Below are positions 18,156 to 26,162 of a stretch of 64,000 nucleotides of DNA, piece by piece. The translations under genes were made by a program, and so were the position numbers. The notes beneath the pieces were generated by a model, which worked only from the letters and a program-made list of their open reading frames with translations, was not told the origin of the DNA and did no database searches. Origin of the DNA: Planctomycetota bacterium (GTDB taxonomy: Bacteria; Planctomycetota; Planctomycetia; Planctomycetales; Planctomycetaceae); contig VGZH01000005.1 of NCBI GenBank assembly GCA_016872645.1, positions 1 to 64,000 of the forward strand, given 5' to 3'. The stretch's first letter is position 1. Each line of letters starts with the position of its first letter.

Positions 18156-18262
18156 GTGCGGTGTGTCAGCACCGCATTGGAATCTTTTTTTGTGAAGTCG
18201 ATTCGATCTCGACAAACAAATTGACCTGCAAAGCGATCCGGAGTGGTGCTGACACACCGCAC
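18156..18262. repeat. Perfect 18-bp inverted repeat, GTGCGGTGTGTCAGCACC family
   Basis: GTGCGGTGTGTCAGCACC at 18156-18173 is an exact reverse complement of 18245-18262. The 71-nt centre is not related to protein coding and contains a T7 run. It occupies almost the whole gap between the two DUF1501 genes and ends 15 nt before the second start. Relatives lie at 13676 and 61881. Confidence 0.9.
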
Positions 18263-18277
18263 GCCCAGGGTGCCATC

Positions 18278-19567
18278 ATGCCTCACTCACGTCGCTCCGT
18301 TCTGCAAGCCGGACTGACTGGCGCGTTGGGGCTTTCGTTGCCCGCACTGCTGCAACATCGAGTATCCGCGGGATCGACGGCTCGTAAGACGGCGGTGATT
18401 TACGTCGAGATGGCTGGTGGGCCGACTCAGCACGAAACTTATGACCCCAAGCCGCTTGCTCCGGCCGAGTATCGCGGGCCGCTGAATGCGATCGATACGG
18501 CGATTCCCGGCGTGCAGTTTTCCGAATTCATGACCGAGCAAGCGAAGATCGTCGACAAACTGGCGGTCATTCGGTCGATGCACCACACGAACGGCAGCCA
18601 CGGGACCAGCAGCCATCTGACGCAGACTGGCTACTACCTGCGAGACAATCAGAATCGCGAAAACGAAATGCCCTGCTTCGGCTCGATCACCACGAAGCTG
18701 CGCGGAGCAAATGAATCGGGCGTTCCGGCCTTCGTGTCAATCCCGGCCAGCATGAGATTCGGCCGAGCGTCCTGGCTCGGCAAAGGCTTTAATCCGTTCG
18801 AGACCGTGAAGTCGGCGGACGACAAAGAGTTCTCGGTCGCGAACCTCACGTTACTCGGCGGGCTGACGAACGAACGACTCAGCGATCGCCGCGCGTTGCT
18901 GACCGGCTTCGGCGAGACTCGACAATTGATCGACCGCGAAGGAGTTGCTGACTCGATCGACCAGTTCACTCGCGAAGCGTTTGATCTTGTCACCGGGGAC
19001 CGTGCGCGGACGGCGTTCGACATTTCGAAAGAGTCTGCCGAAACGCGAACTCGCTACGGCATGAATTCGCTCGGCCAGAACATGCTGCTGGCTCGGCGAC
19101 TGGTTGAGCATGGCATCACGGTCGTCACCGTGCGAGCCAGCACGCTCGGCAGTTGGGACGATCACGGCAACATCGCCGACGCGATGAAGAAGAAAGGCCC
19201 TGGCTTCGATCAGGCGGTCGCCGCGCTCGTCACGGACCTGCATGATCGCGGTCTCGAGAAAGACGTGCTCGTCGTGTGTATGGGCGAATTCGGTCGTACT
19301 CCGCGAGTCAACAAGGGAGCCGGCCGCGATCACTGGGGCCAGGTGATGAGCAGTGTGCTCGCCGGCGGCGGCTTGAAAGTTGGACAAGTCATCGGTTCAT
19401 CCGACTCGACAGGTTCCGTTCCGAAGGACCGACCGTATCGACCGGAGAACGTGCTGGCGATGGTCTATCGCCATCTCGGCATCGAATCGAATCACACGTT
19501 CAACGACAACTCCGGCCGCCCACGCTATGTGCTGGAAGAGCGAGGCTTGATCAAAGAGTTGGTTTGA
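18278..19567 (+). CDS. DUF1501 domain-containing protein, Tat-exported (second tandem copy)
   Basis: A 429-residue DUF1501 protein. The leader PHSRRSVLQAGLTGALGLSL carries the Tat twin arginine. Family landmarks include VIYVEMAGGPTQHETYDPKP, HHTNGSHGTSSHLTQTGYY, SWDDHGNIADA and VCMGEFGRTPRVNKGAGRDHWGQ. The ATG at 18278 was chosen because the ORF-track extension back to 18161 is translated palindromic repeat. It is clearly divergent from the upstream copy, so this is an old paralogue pair and not a recent duplication. No DUF1549/1553 partner is adjacent, unlike the DUF1501 gene at 38.7 kb. Confidence 0.92.
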   Translation: MPHSRRSVLQAGLTGALGLSLPALLQHRVSAGSTARKTAVIYVEMAGGPTQHETYDPKPLAPAEYRGPLNAIDTAIPGVQFSEFMTEQAKIVDKLAVIRSMHHTNGSHGTSSHLTQTGYYLRDNQNRENEMPCFGSITTKLRGANESGVPAFVSIPASMRFGRASWLGKGFNPFETVKSADDKEFSVANLTLLGGLTNERLSDRRALLTGFGETRQLIDREGVADSIDQFTREAFDLVTGDRARTAFDISKESAETRTRYGMNSLGQNMLLARRLVEHGITVVTVRASTLGSWDDHGNIADAMKKKGPGFDQAVAALVTDLHDRGLEKDVLVVCMGEFGRTPRVNKGAGRDHWGQVMSSVLAGGGLKVGQVIGSSDSTGSVPKDRPYRPENVLAMVYRHLGIESNHTFNDNSGRPRYVLEERGLIKELV

Positions 19568-19587
19568 TCGCTTCCAAAACGGTATAA

Positions 19588-19642
19588 CGGCTCTCGGCAA
19601 TCGGCTGCCTGCTTTCGGCCGAGAGCCGACAGCCGAGAGCCG
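19588..19642. repeat. Palindromic repeat cluster (CGGCTCTCGG/CCGAGAGCCG) just before tilS
   Basis: CGGCTCTCGG at 19588-19597 is followed by two exact inverted copies CCGAGAGCCG at 19619-19628 and 19633-19642. The two inverted copies could pair alternately with the first, giving competing hairpins. The cluster ends 6 nt before the tilS start, so it overlaps the position where a Shine-Dalgarno would be. Confidence 0.8.
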
Positions 19643-19648
19643 ATTACC

Positions 19649-20692
19649 GTGATGCCATTATTATCATCCGTGACACCGCGATCGGACAACGATTTGCCGA
19701 AGTTCGTGTCGCAACTTCAGGCTGGCCTGCTCCGCTGCGACGCCACTCGAGCGAGTGTGTTGGTCGCGATTTCCGGTGGGGCGGACAGCGTTGCCTTGCT
19801 GCGTGGGCTGCTGCAACTTCGGGAACCCTTGAGTCTGACGCTCCGAGCCGCTCACTTGAACCACCAACTGCGTGGACCTGATGCTGATGCCGATGCTGCT
19901 TGGGTGTCGGCGTTGTGTCAGCGACATGAGATTCCGTGCGACGTCGGAGTTGCTTCGATTCGTGACCTTGCCGAGCAAACTCGGCGCGGACTCGAAGAGA
20001 CCGCTCGTGACGCGCGGTATGAGTTTCTGCGAGCGACCGCGACTCAGCATGGATGCGATGTTGTCGCCGTCGCTCACACGGCGGACGATCAGGCCGAAAC
20101 CGTGCTGCATCACATTCTGCGCGGCACCGGCCTCACCGGTCTGCGCGGTATGGAATGGTCACGGAGCCTTGGCGATTCGACGCGGCTCATTCGGCCGATG
20201 CTGTCGATCTGGCGGACGGAGGTCGAGCGGTTTCTGGCGGATCTCGGCCAGGATTTCCGGCAGGACGCGACGAATCAAGACGTCTCGCTGACTCGCAATC
20301 GGCTGCGACACGACCTGCTGCCTCGGCTGGAACAGGACTTCAATCCGCGTGTGCGAGAACATCTTTGCCAACTGGCGGAGCAAGCAGCGGATTGCGAAGA
20401 GGCGACTCGCATCGCTGCCGACACGTTGCTGGATGCCGCTTTGCTCGATCACTCGGAGTTGGTCATGCGTTTGCGACGCGATGTGCTGACTCAGATTGCA
20501 CGGCCACTGGCTCGCGAATTCTTTGTTCGCTTGTGGCAGCGAGTGGAATGGAGTCGCCAAGCAATGACCTTCACACACTGGGATCGCTTGGTGGACTTTG
20601 CCCAAAGCGATCAACCCGCCGCGATTGACTTGCCCGGACCAATCTCCGTTCGCCGCCGAGCGAACATGCTGGTGCTGCAGCGCGGACTGTAG
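19649..20692 (+). CDS. tilS: tRNA(Ile)-lysidine synthase TilS
   Basis: A 347-residue N-type ATP pyrophosphatase that attaches lysine to C34 of tRNA-Ile(CAU), converting its specificity to AUA codons. The PP-loop is SGGADS at residues 42-47. Other family stretches are AAHLNHQLRGPDADADA, VAVAHTADDQAETVLHHILRGTGLTGLRGM, LIRPML and NQDVSLTRNRLRHDLLPRL. The start is GTG at 19649 or ATG at 19652; neither has a clear Shine-Dalgarno because a palindromic repeat lies directly upstream. The C-terminal substrate-binding domain is short. It converges on the retron reverse transcriptase gene. Confidence 0.94.
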   Translation: MMPLLSSVTPRSDNDLPKFVSQLQAGLLRCDATRASVLVAISGGADSVALLRGLLQLREPLSLTLRAAHLNHQLRGPDADADAAWVSALCQRHEIPCDVGVASIRDLAEQTRRGLEETARDARYEFLRATATQHGCDVVAVAHTADDQAETVLHHILRGTGLTGLRGMEWSRSLGDSTRLIRPMLSIWRTEVERFLADLGQDFRQDATNQDVSLTRNRLRHDLLPRLEQDFNPRVREHLCQLAEQAADCEEATRIAADTLLDAALLDHSELVMRLRRDVLTQIARPLAREFFVRLWQRVEWSRQAMTFTHWDRLVDFAQSDQPAAIDLPGPISVRRRANMLVLQRGL

Positions 20693-20693
20693 C

Positions 20694-20712
20694 CCGACCC
20701 CTCGTGGGTCGG
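20694..20712. terminator. Hairpin between convergent tilS and retron RT genes
   Basis: CCGACCC and GGGTCGG form a perfect 7-bp stem around a 5-nt loop (CTCGT), directly after the tilS stop and 62 nt from the RT stop. There is no T-tract on either strand, so intrinsic termination is uncertain. The position suggests a bidirectional transcript end or another short palindromic repeat. Confidence 0.45.
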
Positions 20713-20773
20713 TCGATCCGTGTCATTCTGAGAATCACCCAGATCACGAAAGCCCGGGCTCCAGGCTTGGGGT

Positions 20774-22093
20774 TTACCAGCGAATTTGCTCGAACAGCCG
20801 CTGGCATTTCTCGGCTCGCGCAGGATTGAGCTGTCCGACGAACGCGATCCGCCCGCGCAGGTGCGCGGCGAAGTCGCCGTGGCCATCTCGGTTTTGCAAG
20901 GCTGGGCCGAGCTTCACGCAATTGTGCAGAATCGCTTTCAGCCGGTCGAACTCGTCGCGCCGGATGTTCGGCTTCGTGTTGACGACGACTCCGGTGACGA
21001 GTTGCCGATGTCCCTGTCGCACGACCTTTCGCTTTCGGTGATTCAAGCGAAAGCGTTCGGAGCGGACGATCTGCTCGGTCAGCGGGATAACGCAGCGGAG
21101 CGCGTAGCGGAAGTCGTCGTCGCCCGACAACGTGAGGTCGTCGGCGTAGCGCGTGTAGTTGCCGCCGAATTTTTTCAGCAGTCCGGAAAGCCGCACGTCC
21201 AGACCGAACGCCGACAAGTTCGCGAGTGCCGGCGAAGTCGGCGCTCCCTGTGGCAAGTGCCGTCGAACATAAAGCGACTTCGTGGCCTCGTCTCCATTTG
21301 GCACCGCCAGCGACCACGGCGCGGCGGAGGTCGTCAGCCGAGCCAGCCAAATTGCGGCCTCGCGGCAGTAGCCCATCGAGCGGAAGATCGCGACGACTCG
21401 GCTGTAGGTCACGTTCGCGTAGAAGTTCTGCAAGTCGAGCTTGATGACCACCGCCTGCCCAACATGCGGCCGCGCGTTCGAGACGATTGACCTCCCACGC
21501 ACGAATCCGTGCGCTGCCTGATGCGTTGGGATCTTTTCGAGAATCTCCGTCAGAATCTTCCGCTGTGCGCACTTGAGCGTTTGCTTTGGAGCCTCAATCA
21601 ATCGCCACTGCGTCGAGACTGGGCGGGTGTTCGGCATGCCGGACTCCACACTCGCTAACCTTTTCTCGACCCACCGGTAAACGTAGTGCGACCGCTGCTC
21701 ATCGGCAGGTCGCCGATCCGAAGTGCTGCGATGGACGAGCCAGGCCAGTTCGCCGACGCGAACTCCGAGCCATTGGGCTAAGTGTTGCGGCGTGTGAAAG
21801 ACCGGCAGGTGATACGACGCCAACAACGAATCGTCGCCGTCCTGGCTCAAGTCGAGAAACTGTCGGTGATCTGACGCATACGCGCTAAATTGGTATGGCG
21901 GAGCTAGTGACTTGATCGGCTTCGGTCTTTGCATCAGCAGAGCGTTACCGCTCAAACGCCGCCGCTTCGTCAGCTTCACCGGCCGACGCTTTAATCGCCT
22001 GGACTGCGTGCCAGTGGGCTGCTGGGAACCTGTACGAGACGTCCCGCCTCTGTCGCCGAGCAACCAACGGAGAAAATCGAGGAGCAGCTTCAT
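20774..22093 (-). CDS. Retron reverse transcriptase with basic N-terminal extension
   Basis: A 439-residue retron-type reverse transcriptase that would copy part of its own upstream RNA into a branched RNA-DNA hybrid. RT motifs are visible: HGFVRGRSIVSNARPH with the retron-conserved NAxxH (206-210), the first catalytic aspartate in KLDLQNFY (D220), LPQGAPTSP (281-288), TRYADDLTLSG with YADD at 316-319, and VTG at 366-368. The core aligns from about residue 95. Residues 1-94 are an extra, strongly basic N-terminal region (SRRLKRRPVKLTKRRRL) of unknown role. The ATG at 22093 lies 36 nt after the predicted a2 repeat. No effector gene is adjacent. No maturase or endonuclease domain is present, arguing against a group II intron protein. 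Confidence 0.93.
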   Translation of the reverse strand: MKLLLDFLRWLLGDRGGTSRTGSQQPTGTQSRRLKRRPVKLTKRRRLSGNALLMQRPKPIKSLAPPYQFSAYASDHRQFLDLSQDGDDSLLASYHLPVFHTPQHLAQWLGVRVGELAWLVHRSTSDRRPADEQRSHYVYRWVEKRLASVESGMPNTRPVSTQWRLIEAPKQTLKCAQRKILTEILEKIPTHQAAHGFVRGRSIVSNARPHVGQAVVIKLDLQNFYANVTYSRVVAIFRSMGYCREAAIWLARLTTSAAPWSLAVPNGDEATKSLYVRRHLPQGAPTSPALANLSAFGLDVRLSGLLKKFGGNYTRYADDLTLSGDDDFRYALRCVIPLTEQIVRSERFRLNHRKRKVVRQGHRQLVTGVVVNTKPNIRRDEFDRLKAILHNCVKLGPALQNRDGHGDFAAHLRGRIAFVGQLNPARAEKCQRLFEQIRW

Positions 22094-22129
22094 CTGTGCT
22101 CATGCCAATCGCGTCGTGCGAAATGAAAA

Positions 22130-22307
22130 GTGGTCGGCGGGTTGCTCAACGGGTCCAGTAGCGTAGCCGGTGGCAAGAACATGACTTCTCGGTGCCGGCT
22201 ACGGCAACGAAATCAACGCAAGCGAACTACCGCGGGGTATCCCCGGGGCGTTGTTGAGCCGCGGTCAAAGCAGCTCAGCAACAAGGCTTGGGCAACCCAC
22301 CGACCAC
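22130..22307 (-). ncRNA. Retron msr-msd non-coding RNA (predicted)
   Basis: Directly upstream of the RT gene on the same strand. The a1 (22292-22307, RNA GUGGUCGGUGGGUUGC) and a2 (22130-22145, GCAACCCGCCGACCAC) segments pair over 16 bp with one G-U wobble. After a1 the RNA reads CCAAGCC, placing the likely branching guanosine at 22287 in an AGC context. Two msr hairpins follow: GUUG.UGAGC with GCUCA.CAAC, and CGGGG-AUA-CCCCG (22233-22245). The msd half holds a long hairpin at 22162-22203 with the 9-bp outer stem CGUAGCCGG/CCGGCUACG. Order, spacing and strand match known retron RNAs. The exact transcript ends are inferred. Confidence 0.85.
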
Positions 22308-22335
22308 GGTCAGAAGTTTAGAAGGAAGAGCGGGG

Positions 22336-22405
22336 AGTTGTTAGTGGCGAGTTGCTATTTTTGCGTGCTCGCCACTCGTCACTCCTGCAAAATCACTCGC
22401 CACTC
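22336..22405. repeat. AGTGGCGAGT-type repeat cluster between retron and M16 gene
   Basis: GTTAGTGGCGAGTTGC is followed by inverted copies GCTCGCCACTCGTCACTCC and ACTCGCCACTC. The last copy overlaps the 3' end of the M16 peptidase gene and encodes its terminal residues KSGE. The cluster separates the retron RNA from that gene. Confidence 0.7.
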
Positions 22406-25167
22406 TTCTTGAAGTCTCCCGCTTCGACGATGACCAGCTTTTTCGGGTCGAGGTATTTGCGGCAGGCTTTGACGACGTCGGCGGGGGTGACTTTCATCAC
22501 GCGGGTTTCGAGGTCGGCTTGATACTTCAACGAGCGGTCTGCTTCGAGCGACTCCTCGATGATCGCGGCGAGTTGCGCGTCTTCGGTGCGGCCGACTCGC
22601 TCCCCTTGCAGGAAGCCTTGTTTGGCGGCGTCGAGTTCCTCCGCGGTTACGCCCTCTTTCAGCATCAGGTCGAGTTCTTCGCGAATGGCCTGTTCGACCT
22701 TCGGCATGTTGGCCGGGTTGCAGATGGCGTAGACGTAGAACAGTGTCCGATCGTCGACCGCCGGGACTTGCAGGCCGCTGCCGACCCCATAGCTGAGACC
22801 ATCTTTCTCACGCACGCGATTGCCAAGTCGCGACGACAGCGACCCGTGGCCAAGGATGAAGTTGCCGAGATTCAGCGCGGCAAAGTCGGGATGATCGTCT
22901 TTCAGCGGGAAGACGAGTCCCGCGAAGTACGTTGCGCTTGCCTTATCGGGAGTCGCGAGCGATTGGACGTCCCCTTTCACCTTGATGTCCGACTTCCGCA
23001 CGATGCGTTCGTACGAGATCTTCGGCTGCCAGCCATCAAAAAGCATTGCGAGTTGCTGCTTCGTCGAGTCTGCGTCGAAGTCGCCGATGACCGTCAGCTC
23101 GCCGTTCTTTGCGCCGAGCATCGTCTCGTACAGCTCGCGAATCATCTCGAGTGAGGTGCCTTGCAGCATCTCAACCTCTTCGGGAGCCGACGGGATGTAT
23201 CGTGGGTCGCTGCCCGCATACGGGTTGAGCTGCTTCGAGACGGCCGTTTGAGCCAGCGCGGTCGGATCCGTCTTTTGCTTTTCGAGCGACGCAAGCTGCG
23301 CGTTCTTCAACGTCTCCAGTTCCTTTTCAGCGAGAGCCGGTTCGCGGAGGACTTGTCGCAGGAGGTCGAGTGCGGCTGGCAGGTTCTTCTTTCTCGTCTT
23401 AAGCGTGAAGGTTGCGACGCCTGGCTGACGCAGTGAAGCAGACGCGCTGAATTCGGTGAATTCCTTATCGAGTGCGTCGGTCAGTTCTTGTCGCGACAAC
23501 TTCTTTGTGCCGCGAGCCATGAGCTTCGGCAGCAGTTCGGCGGCTTTGGCCTTGTTGGTGAGCGATTCTTCGCTGCCGAATCGGAGCGTCAGGCGGAGAG
23601 TGACCGCTTCACCGCGTGTTTTCTTCGGGAGGAAGGCGGCTTTCAAGCCGGTCGGAAGGGTGACTCGTTTGGTGCGGGATTCGATCTTCAACGGATCGAC
23701 GTCGAAGGCTTCGCCGGCGGCGACGTCTTCTCGCCCTTTGTAGTCGCCGATCATTTCCGCCAACGCGGGGGTCGGCGGGACGCTAATTCGTTCGGGAGTC
23801 TTCACCGGCAGGTACATGCCGACCGTGCGATTGTTCTGCCGCAGGTATGCGGACGCGACTTTCTGTACGTCAGCCTTCGTGACTTGCTCCAGGCGGTCGC
23901 GGTAGACGAAGTACATCCGCCAGTCTCCCTGCGAGGCCCATTCGGACAACTGAATCGCCAAGCCCGTGCTGTCAGCGGCTTGCAGTTCGCGCTGCTTGAG
24001 CAGGCTTTGTTTCGCCCTCGCGACGTCGTCATCTGCGACTCCGTCGATTGCGACTTTGTCGATCGCATCCAGCATCGCTTCCAGCACGACTTGAGGATCG
24101 TTCCCCTTAGCGACCTCGGACATCAACAGCAGCACTCCGGGATCGTGTAGCGCGAACGCGCCGCCGGTCACGTTCGCGGCTTTCTTGGTTTCGACCAGAG
24201 CCTTGTAGAGCTTGCCGGAGGGTGCCTGCGTGAGGACTGACTCCAAAACATCGATGGCCGCGAATTCCGGGTGCGGTCCCGACGGAATGTGATACACGCC
24301 GCCAACGACAGCGACGTCACCGACTCGCCGCAGAGTGACGATCCGCTCGCCATCTTGAGCCGGCTCTTCGGTGTAGGTGTTTTCGAGTTGCCGTTCCGGT
24401 TTCGGCATCGGGCCAAAGTATTTGCTGGTGAGCTTGAGCGCCGTCTCCAATTCAAACTTCCCGGCAACGACGAGCATCGCATTATCGGGCTGATAAAACT
24501 TGTGGTAAAAACGCTTCAAGTTGGCGACAGGAACACGCTCAATGTCGGCTCGGTTGCCGATGGTCGATTTTCCGTAGTTGTGCCACTCGAACGCGGCGGA
24601 CAGCATGCGCTGCATCAGCACGGATTGAGCACGGTTCTCGCCGCTTTCGAATTCGTTGCGAACCACGGTCATCTCGGAGGCGAGGTCTTCCGCTTTGATG
24701 AAACTGTTGACCATCCGGTCGGCTTCGAGCTTGATCGCAAATTCGAGATTGTCGTCGCTGGCCGGCAGGGTCTCGAAGTAATTCGTGCGGTCGAGCCAGG
24801 TCGTGCCGTTGTACTCGGCCCCGCGATCCTTCAGAGCTTTGGGGATGTCGGCGAACGTCGGCGTCCCTTTGAAGACCATGTGCTCCAGCAGGTGAGCCAT
24901 CCCCGCTTCGCCGTAGCCCTCGTGCCGTGAGCCAACGAAGATCGTCAAGTTCACTGTGACAGTTGGCTTTGACGCATCGGGAAATAGCAGCACTTTGAGA
25001 CCATTGTCGAGGCGATACTCGGTGATCCCCTCGATCGAGGTGACCTGTTTCAGTTCAGCCGCACTGCCGGAAAGCGTCGCCGCGACCGCGAGCAGCCCCG
25101 AAAGCAGCACGACCTGAATTTGCAATCTGCAATTGGCAATTCTGAATTTCCAATCCTTAATCGTCAT
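22393..25167 (-). CDS. M16 family zinc metallopeptidase (two tandem insulinase halves)
   Basis: A 924-residue secreted peptidase in which two M16 halves are fused in one chain. The first carries the inverted zinc motif HLLEH at residues 92-96; the second half lacks it, as expected for the non-catalytic partner. A signal peptide follows an unusual n-region KDWKFRIANCRLQI that is encoded by an AT-rich repeat. The start at 25167 has a good Shine-Dalgarno (AGGGGAGG, about 9 nt upstream), so it is preferred to the ORF-track start at 25212. Homologues degrade peptides outside the cytoplasm. The C-terminus (KSGE) overlaps another repeat. Confidence 0.93.
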   Translation of the reverse strand: MTIKDWKFRIANCRLQIQVVLLSGLLAVAATLSGSAAELKQVTSIEGITEYRLDNGLKVLLFPDASKPTVTVNLTIFVGSRHEGYGEAGMAHLLEHMVFKGTPTFADIPKALKDRGAEYNGTTWLDRTNYFETLPASDDNLEFAIKLEADRMVNSFIKAEDLASEMTVVRNEFESGENRAQSVLMQRMLSAAFEWHNYGKSTIGNRADIERVPVANLKRFYHKFYQPDNAMLVVAGKFELETALKLTSKYFGPMPKPERQLENTYTEEPAQDGERIVTLRRVGDVAVVGGVYHIPSGPHPEFAAIDVLESVLTQAPSGKLYKALVETKKAANVTGGAFALHDPGVLLLMSEVAKGNDPQVVLEAMLDAIDKVAIDGVADDDVARAKQSLLKQRELQAADSTGLAIQLSEWASQGDWRMYFVYRDRLEQVTKADVQKVASAYLRQNNRTVGMYLPVKTPERISVPPTPALAEMIGDYKGREDVAAGEAFDVDPLKIESRTKRVTLPTGLKAAFLPKKTRGEAVTLRLTLRFGSEESLTNKAKAAELLPKLMARGTKKLSRQELTDALDKEFTEFSASASLRQPGVATFTLKTRKKNLPAALDLLRQVLREPALAEKELETLKNAQLASLEKQKTDPTALAQTAVSKQLNPYAGSDPRYIPSAPEEVEMLQGTSLEMIRELYETMLGAKNGELTVIGDFDADSTKQQLAMLFDGWQPKISYERIVRKSDIKVKGDVQSLATPDKASATYFAGLVFPLKDDHPDFAALNLGNFILGHGSLSSRLGNRVREKDGLSYGVGSGLQVPAVDDRTLFYVYAICNPANMPKVEQAIREELDLMLKEGVTAEELDAAKQGFLQGERVGRTEDAQLAAIIEESLEADRSLKYQADLETRVMKVTPADVVKACRKYLDPKKLVIVEAGDFKKSGE
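25116..25163. repeat. AT-rich repeat encoding the signal-peptide n-region of the M16 peptidase
   Basis: On the minus strand the sequence GGATTGGAAATTCAGAATTG continues as CCAATTGCAGATTGCAAATT, a chain of short quasi-palindromic units. It is translated as DWKFRIANCRLQIQ immediately after the start codon. It resembles the in-frame repeat at 10585-10660. Confidence 0.75.
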
Positions 25168-25268
25168 GATTCGCGTCCTCCCCTGAAGTGCTTCTCTGAG
25201 TCGGCGGAACAAAGTCTCGCGTGGATAAGGCGAACTCTAGCAATGCGACAATCGGACGAGAACGTTCG

Positions 25269-26018
25269 CTACAACCCGACAGACCGCAGAATATTAATCA
25301 ACTTCTGCTGACGATCGCCCAATCGAGCACTGACGTCGAGCCAGCCGACTCGCGACTTCAATGGCAAAGCCCAGGGAGGCAACGGCCCGGAATCGAGCCG
25401 GACGAGCAAGCCGTGATCGTCTTCGCGGACCTCGTCCGGCTGCCGGATCGCTCGTAGTTCGGATTCCGGAAGCATCGCTTGCATCGCTCGCAAGGCCGGG
25501 TCGACCGACCCTGCGAGGTCCAAAACATCCACGCGAAACGGCCGGGCCAATAACCGAGCCCGCAGTTCGGCAATGGTCTGTTGCTTCTCGGGATGCACGA
25601 AGTCCGGAACAAGCTCAAACAGCGGGTCGAGTACGAACCGCCGATACCAGCAGCCCGAATGGGGCACATGCAACACGGGCGGATCATCGATCACATTGTC
25701 GCCAAAAAAGAGCAGATCCAGGTCGAGTGTGCGTGGCCCCCATTCGATGCTGCGCTCGCGACCCAATTCATCCTCGACGGCCAAAAGGGAGCTCAACAAC
25801 TCGCGCGCGGAGAGCGTTGTCTCCAATTGGGCGGCCGCATTGGTGAACTCCGTGCCGGCGGCCGCTCCCACTGGAGCAGTTTGGTAGAGCGAACTCCAGC
25901 GCTCAACACGCACACCAGGCGACTGCGACAGTAACTGCAAGGCTTGAACAATTGTCTGCGGCACATTTCCCAGATTCCCGCCAAGTCCAATCAAACAGGT
26001 TGTCATCAACGATCCCAT
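25269..26018 (-). CDS. folK: 2-amino-4-hydroxy-6-hydroxymethyldihydropteridine pyrophosphokinase with C-terminal extension
   Basis: HPPK transfers pyrophosphate from ATP to 6-hydroxymethyl-7,8-dihydropterin in folate synthesis. Landmarks are IGLGGNLGN, SSLYQTAPVG, FTNAAAQLET, EDELGRERSIEWGPRTLDLDLLFFGD (catalytic DLD metal ligands) and PVLHVPHSGCWYRRFVLDPLFELVP. The ORF is 249 residues; the HPPK core ends near residue 165, leaving about 80 extra C-terminal residues of unknown role (a short sequence with AMLPESELRAIRQPDEVREDD). The start may be at 26018 or at the second Met (26006). It is divergently arranged with infA. Confidence 0.92.
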   Translation of the reverse strand: MGSLMTTCLIGLGGNLGNVPQTIVQALQLLSQSPGVRVERWSSLYQTAPVGAAAGTEFTNAAAQLETTLSARELLSSLLAVEDELGRERSIEWGPRTLDLDLLFFGDNVIDDPPVLHVPHSGCWYRRFVLDPLFELVPDFVHPEKQQTIAELRARLLARPFRVDVLDLAGSVDPALRAMQAMLPESELRAIRQPDEVREDDHGLLVRLDSGPLPPWALPLKSRVGWLDVSARLGDRQQKLINILRSVGL

Positions 26019-26162
26019 CGTTTGGTAAATCAGTTCGTCGGAGACCCTAGAACTGTGAATGCTGTGGCTGGCAAACTGTCAGCACGAACGCCAGAATGCC
26101 CCCCTTGAAAACATGAGTTTGTCCCACAAGTTTCGTTGGTTCTCGAGAGAGATTCTCCAAGT

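Noticed and set aside
20774-22093. Group II intron or diversity-generating retroelement reverse transcriptase
   Set aside because: There is no maturase or endonuclease domain, no intron RNA structure and no template/variable repeat pair. NAxxH and VTG motifs plus an upstream msr-msd architecture favour a retron.
22336-22405. CRISPR-like or phage-type array at the AGTGGCGAGT units
   Set aside because: There are only three units, in mixed orientation, with unequal short spacing and no cas genes. It fits the dispersed repeat families instead.
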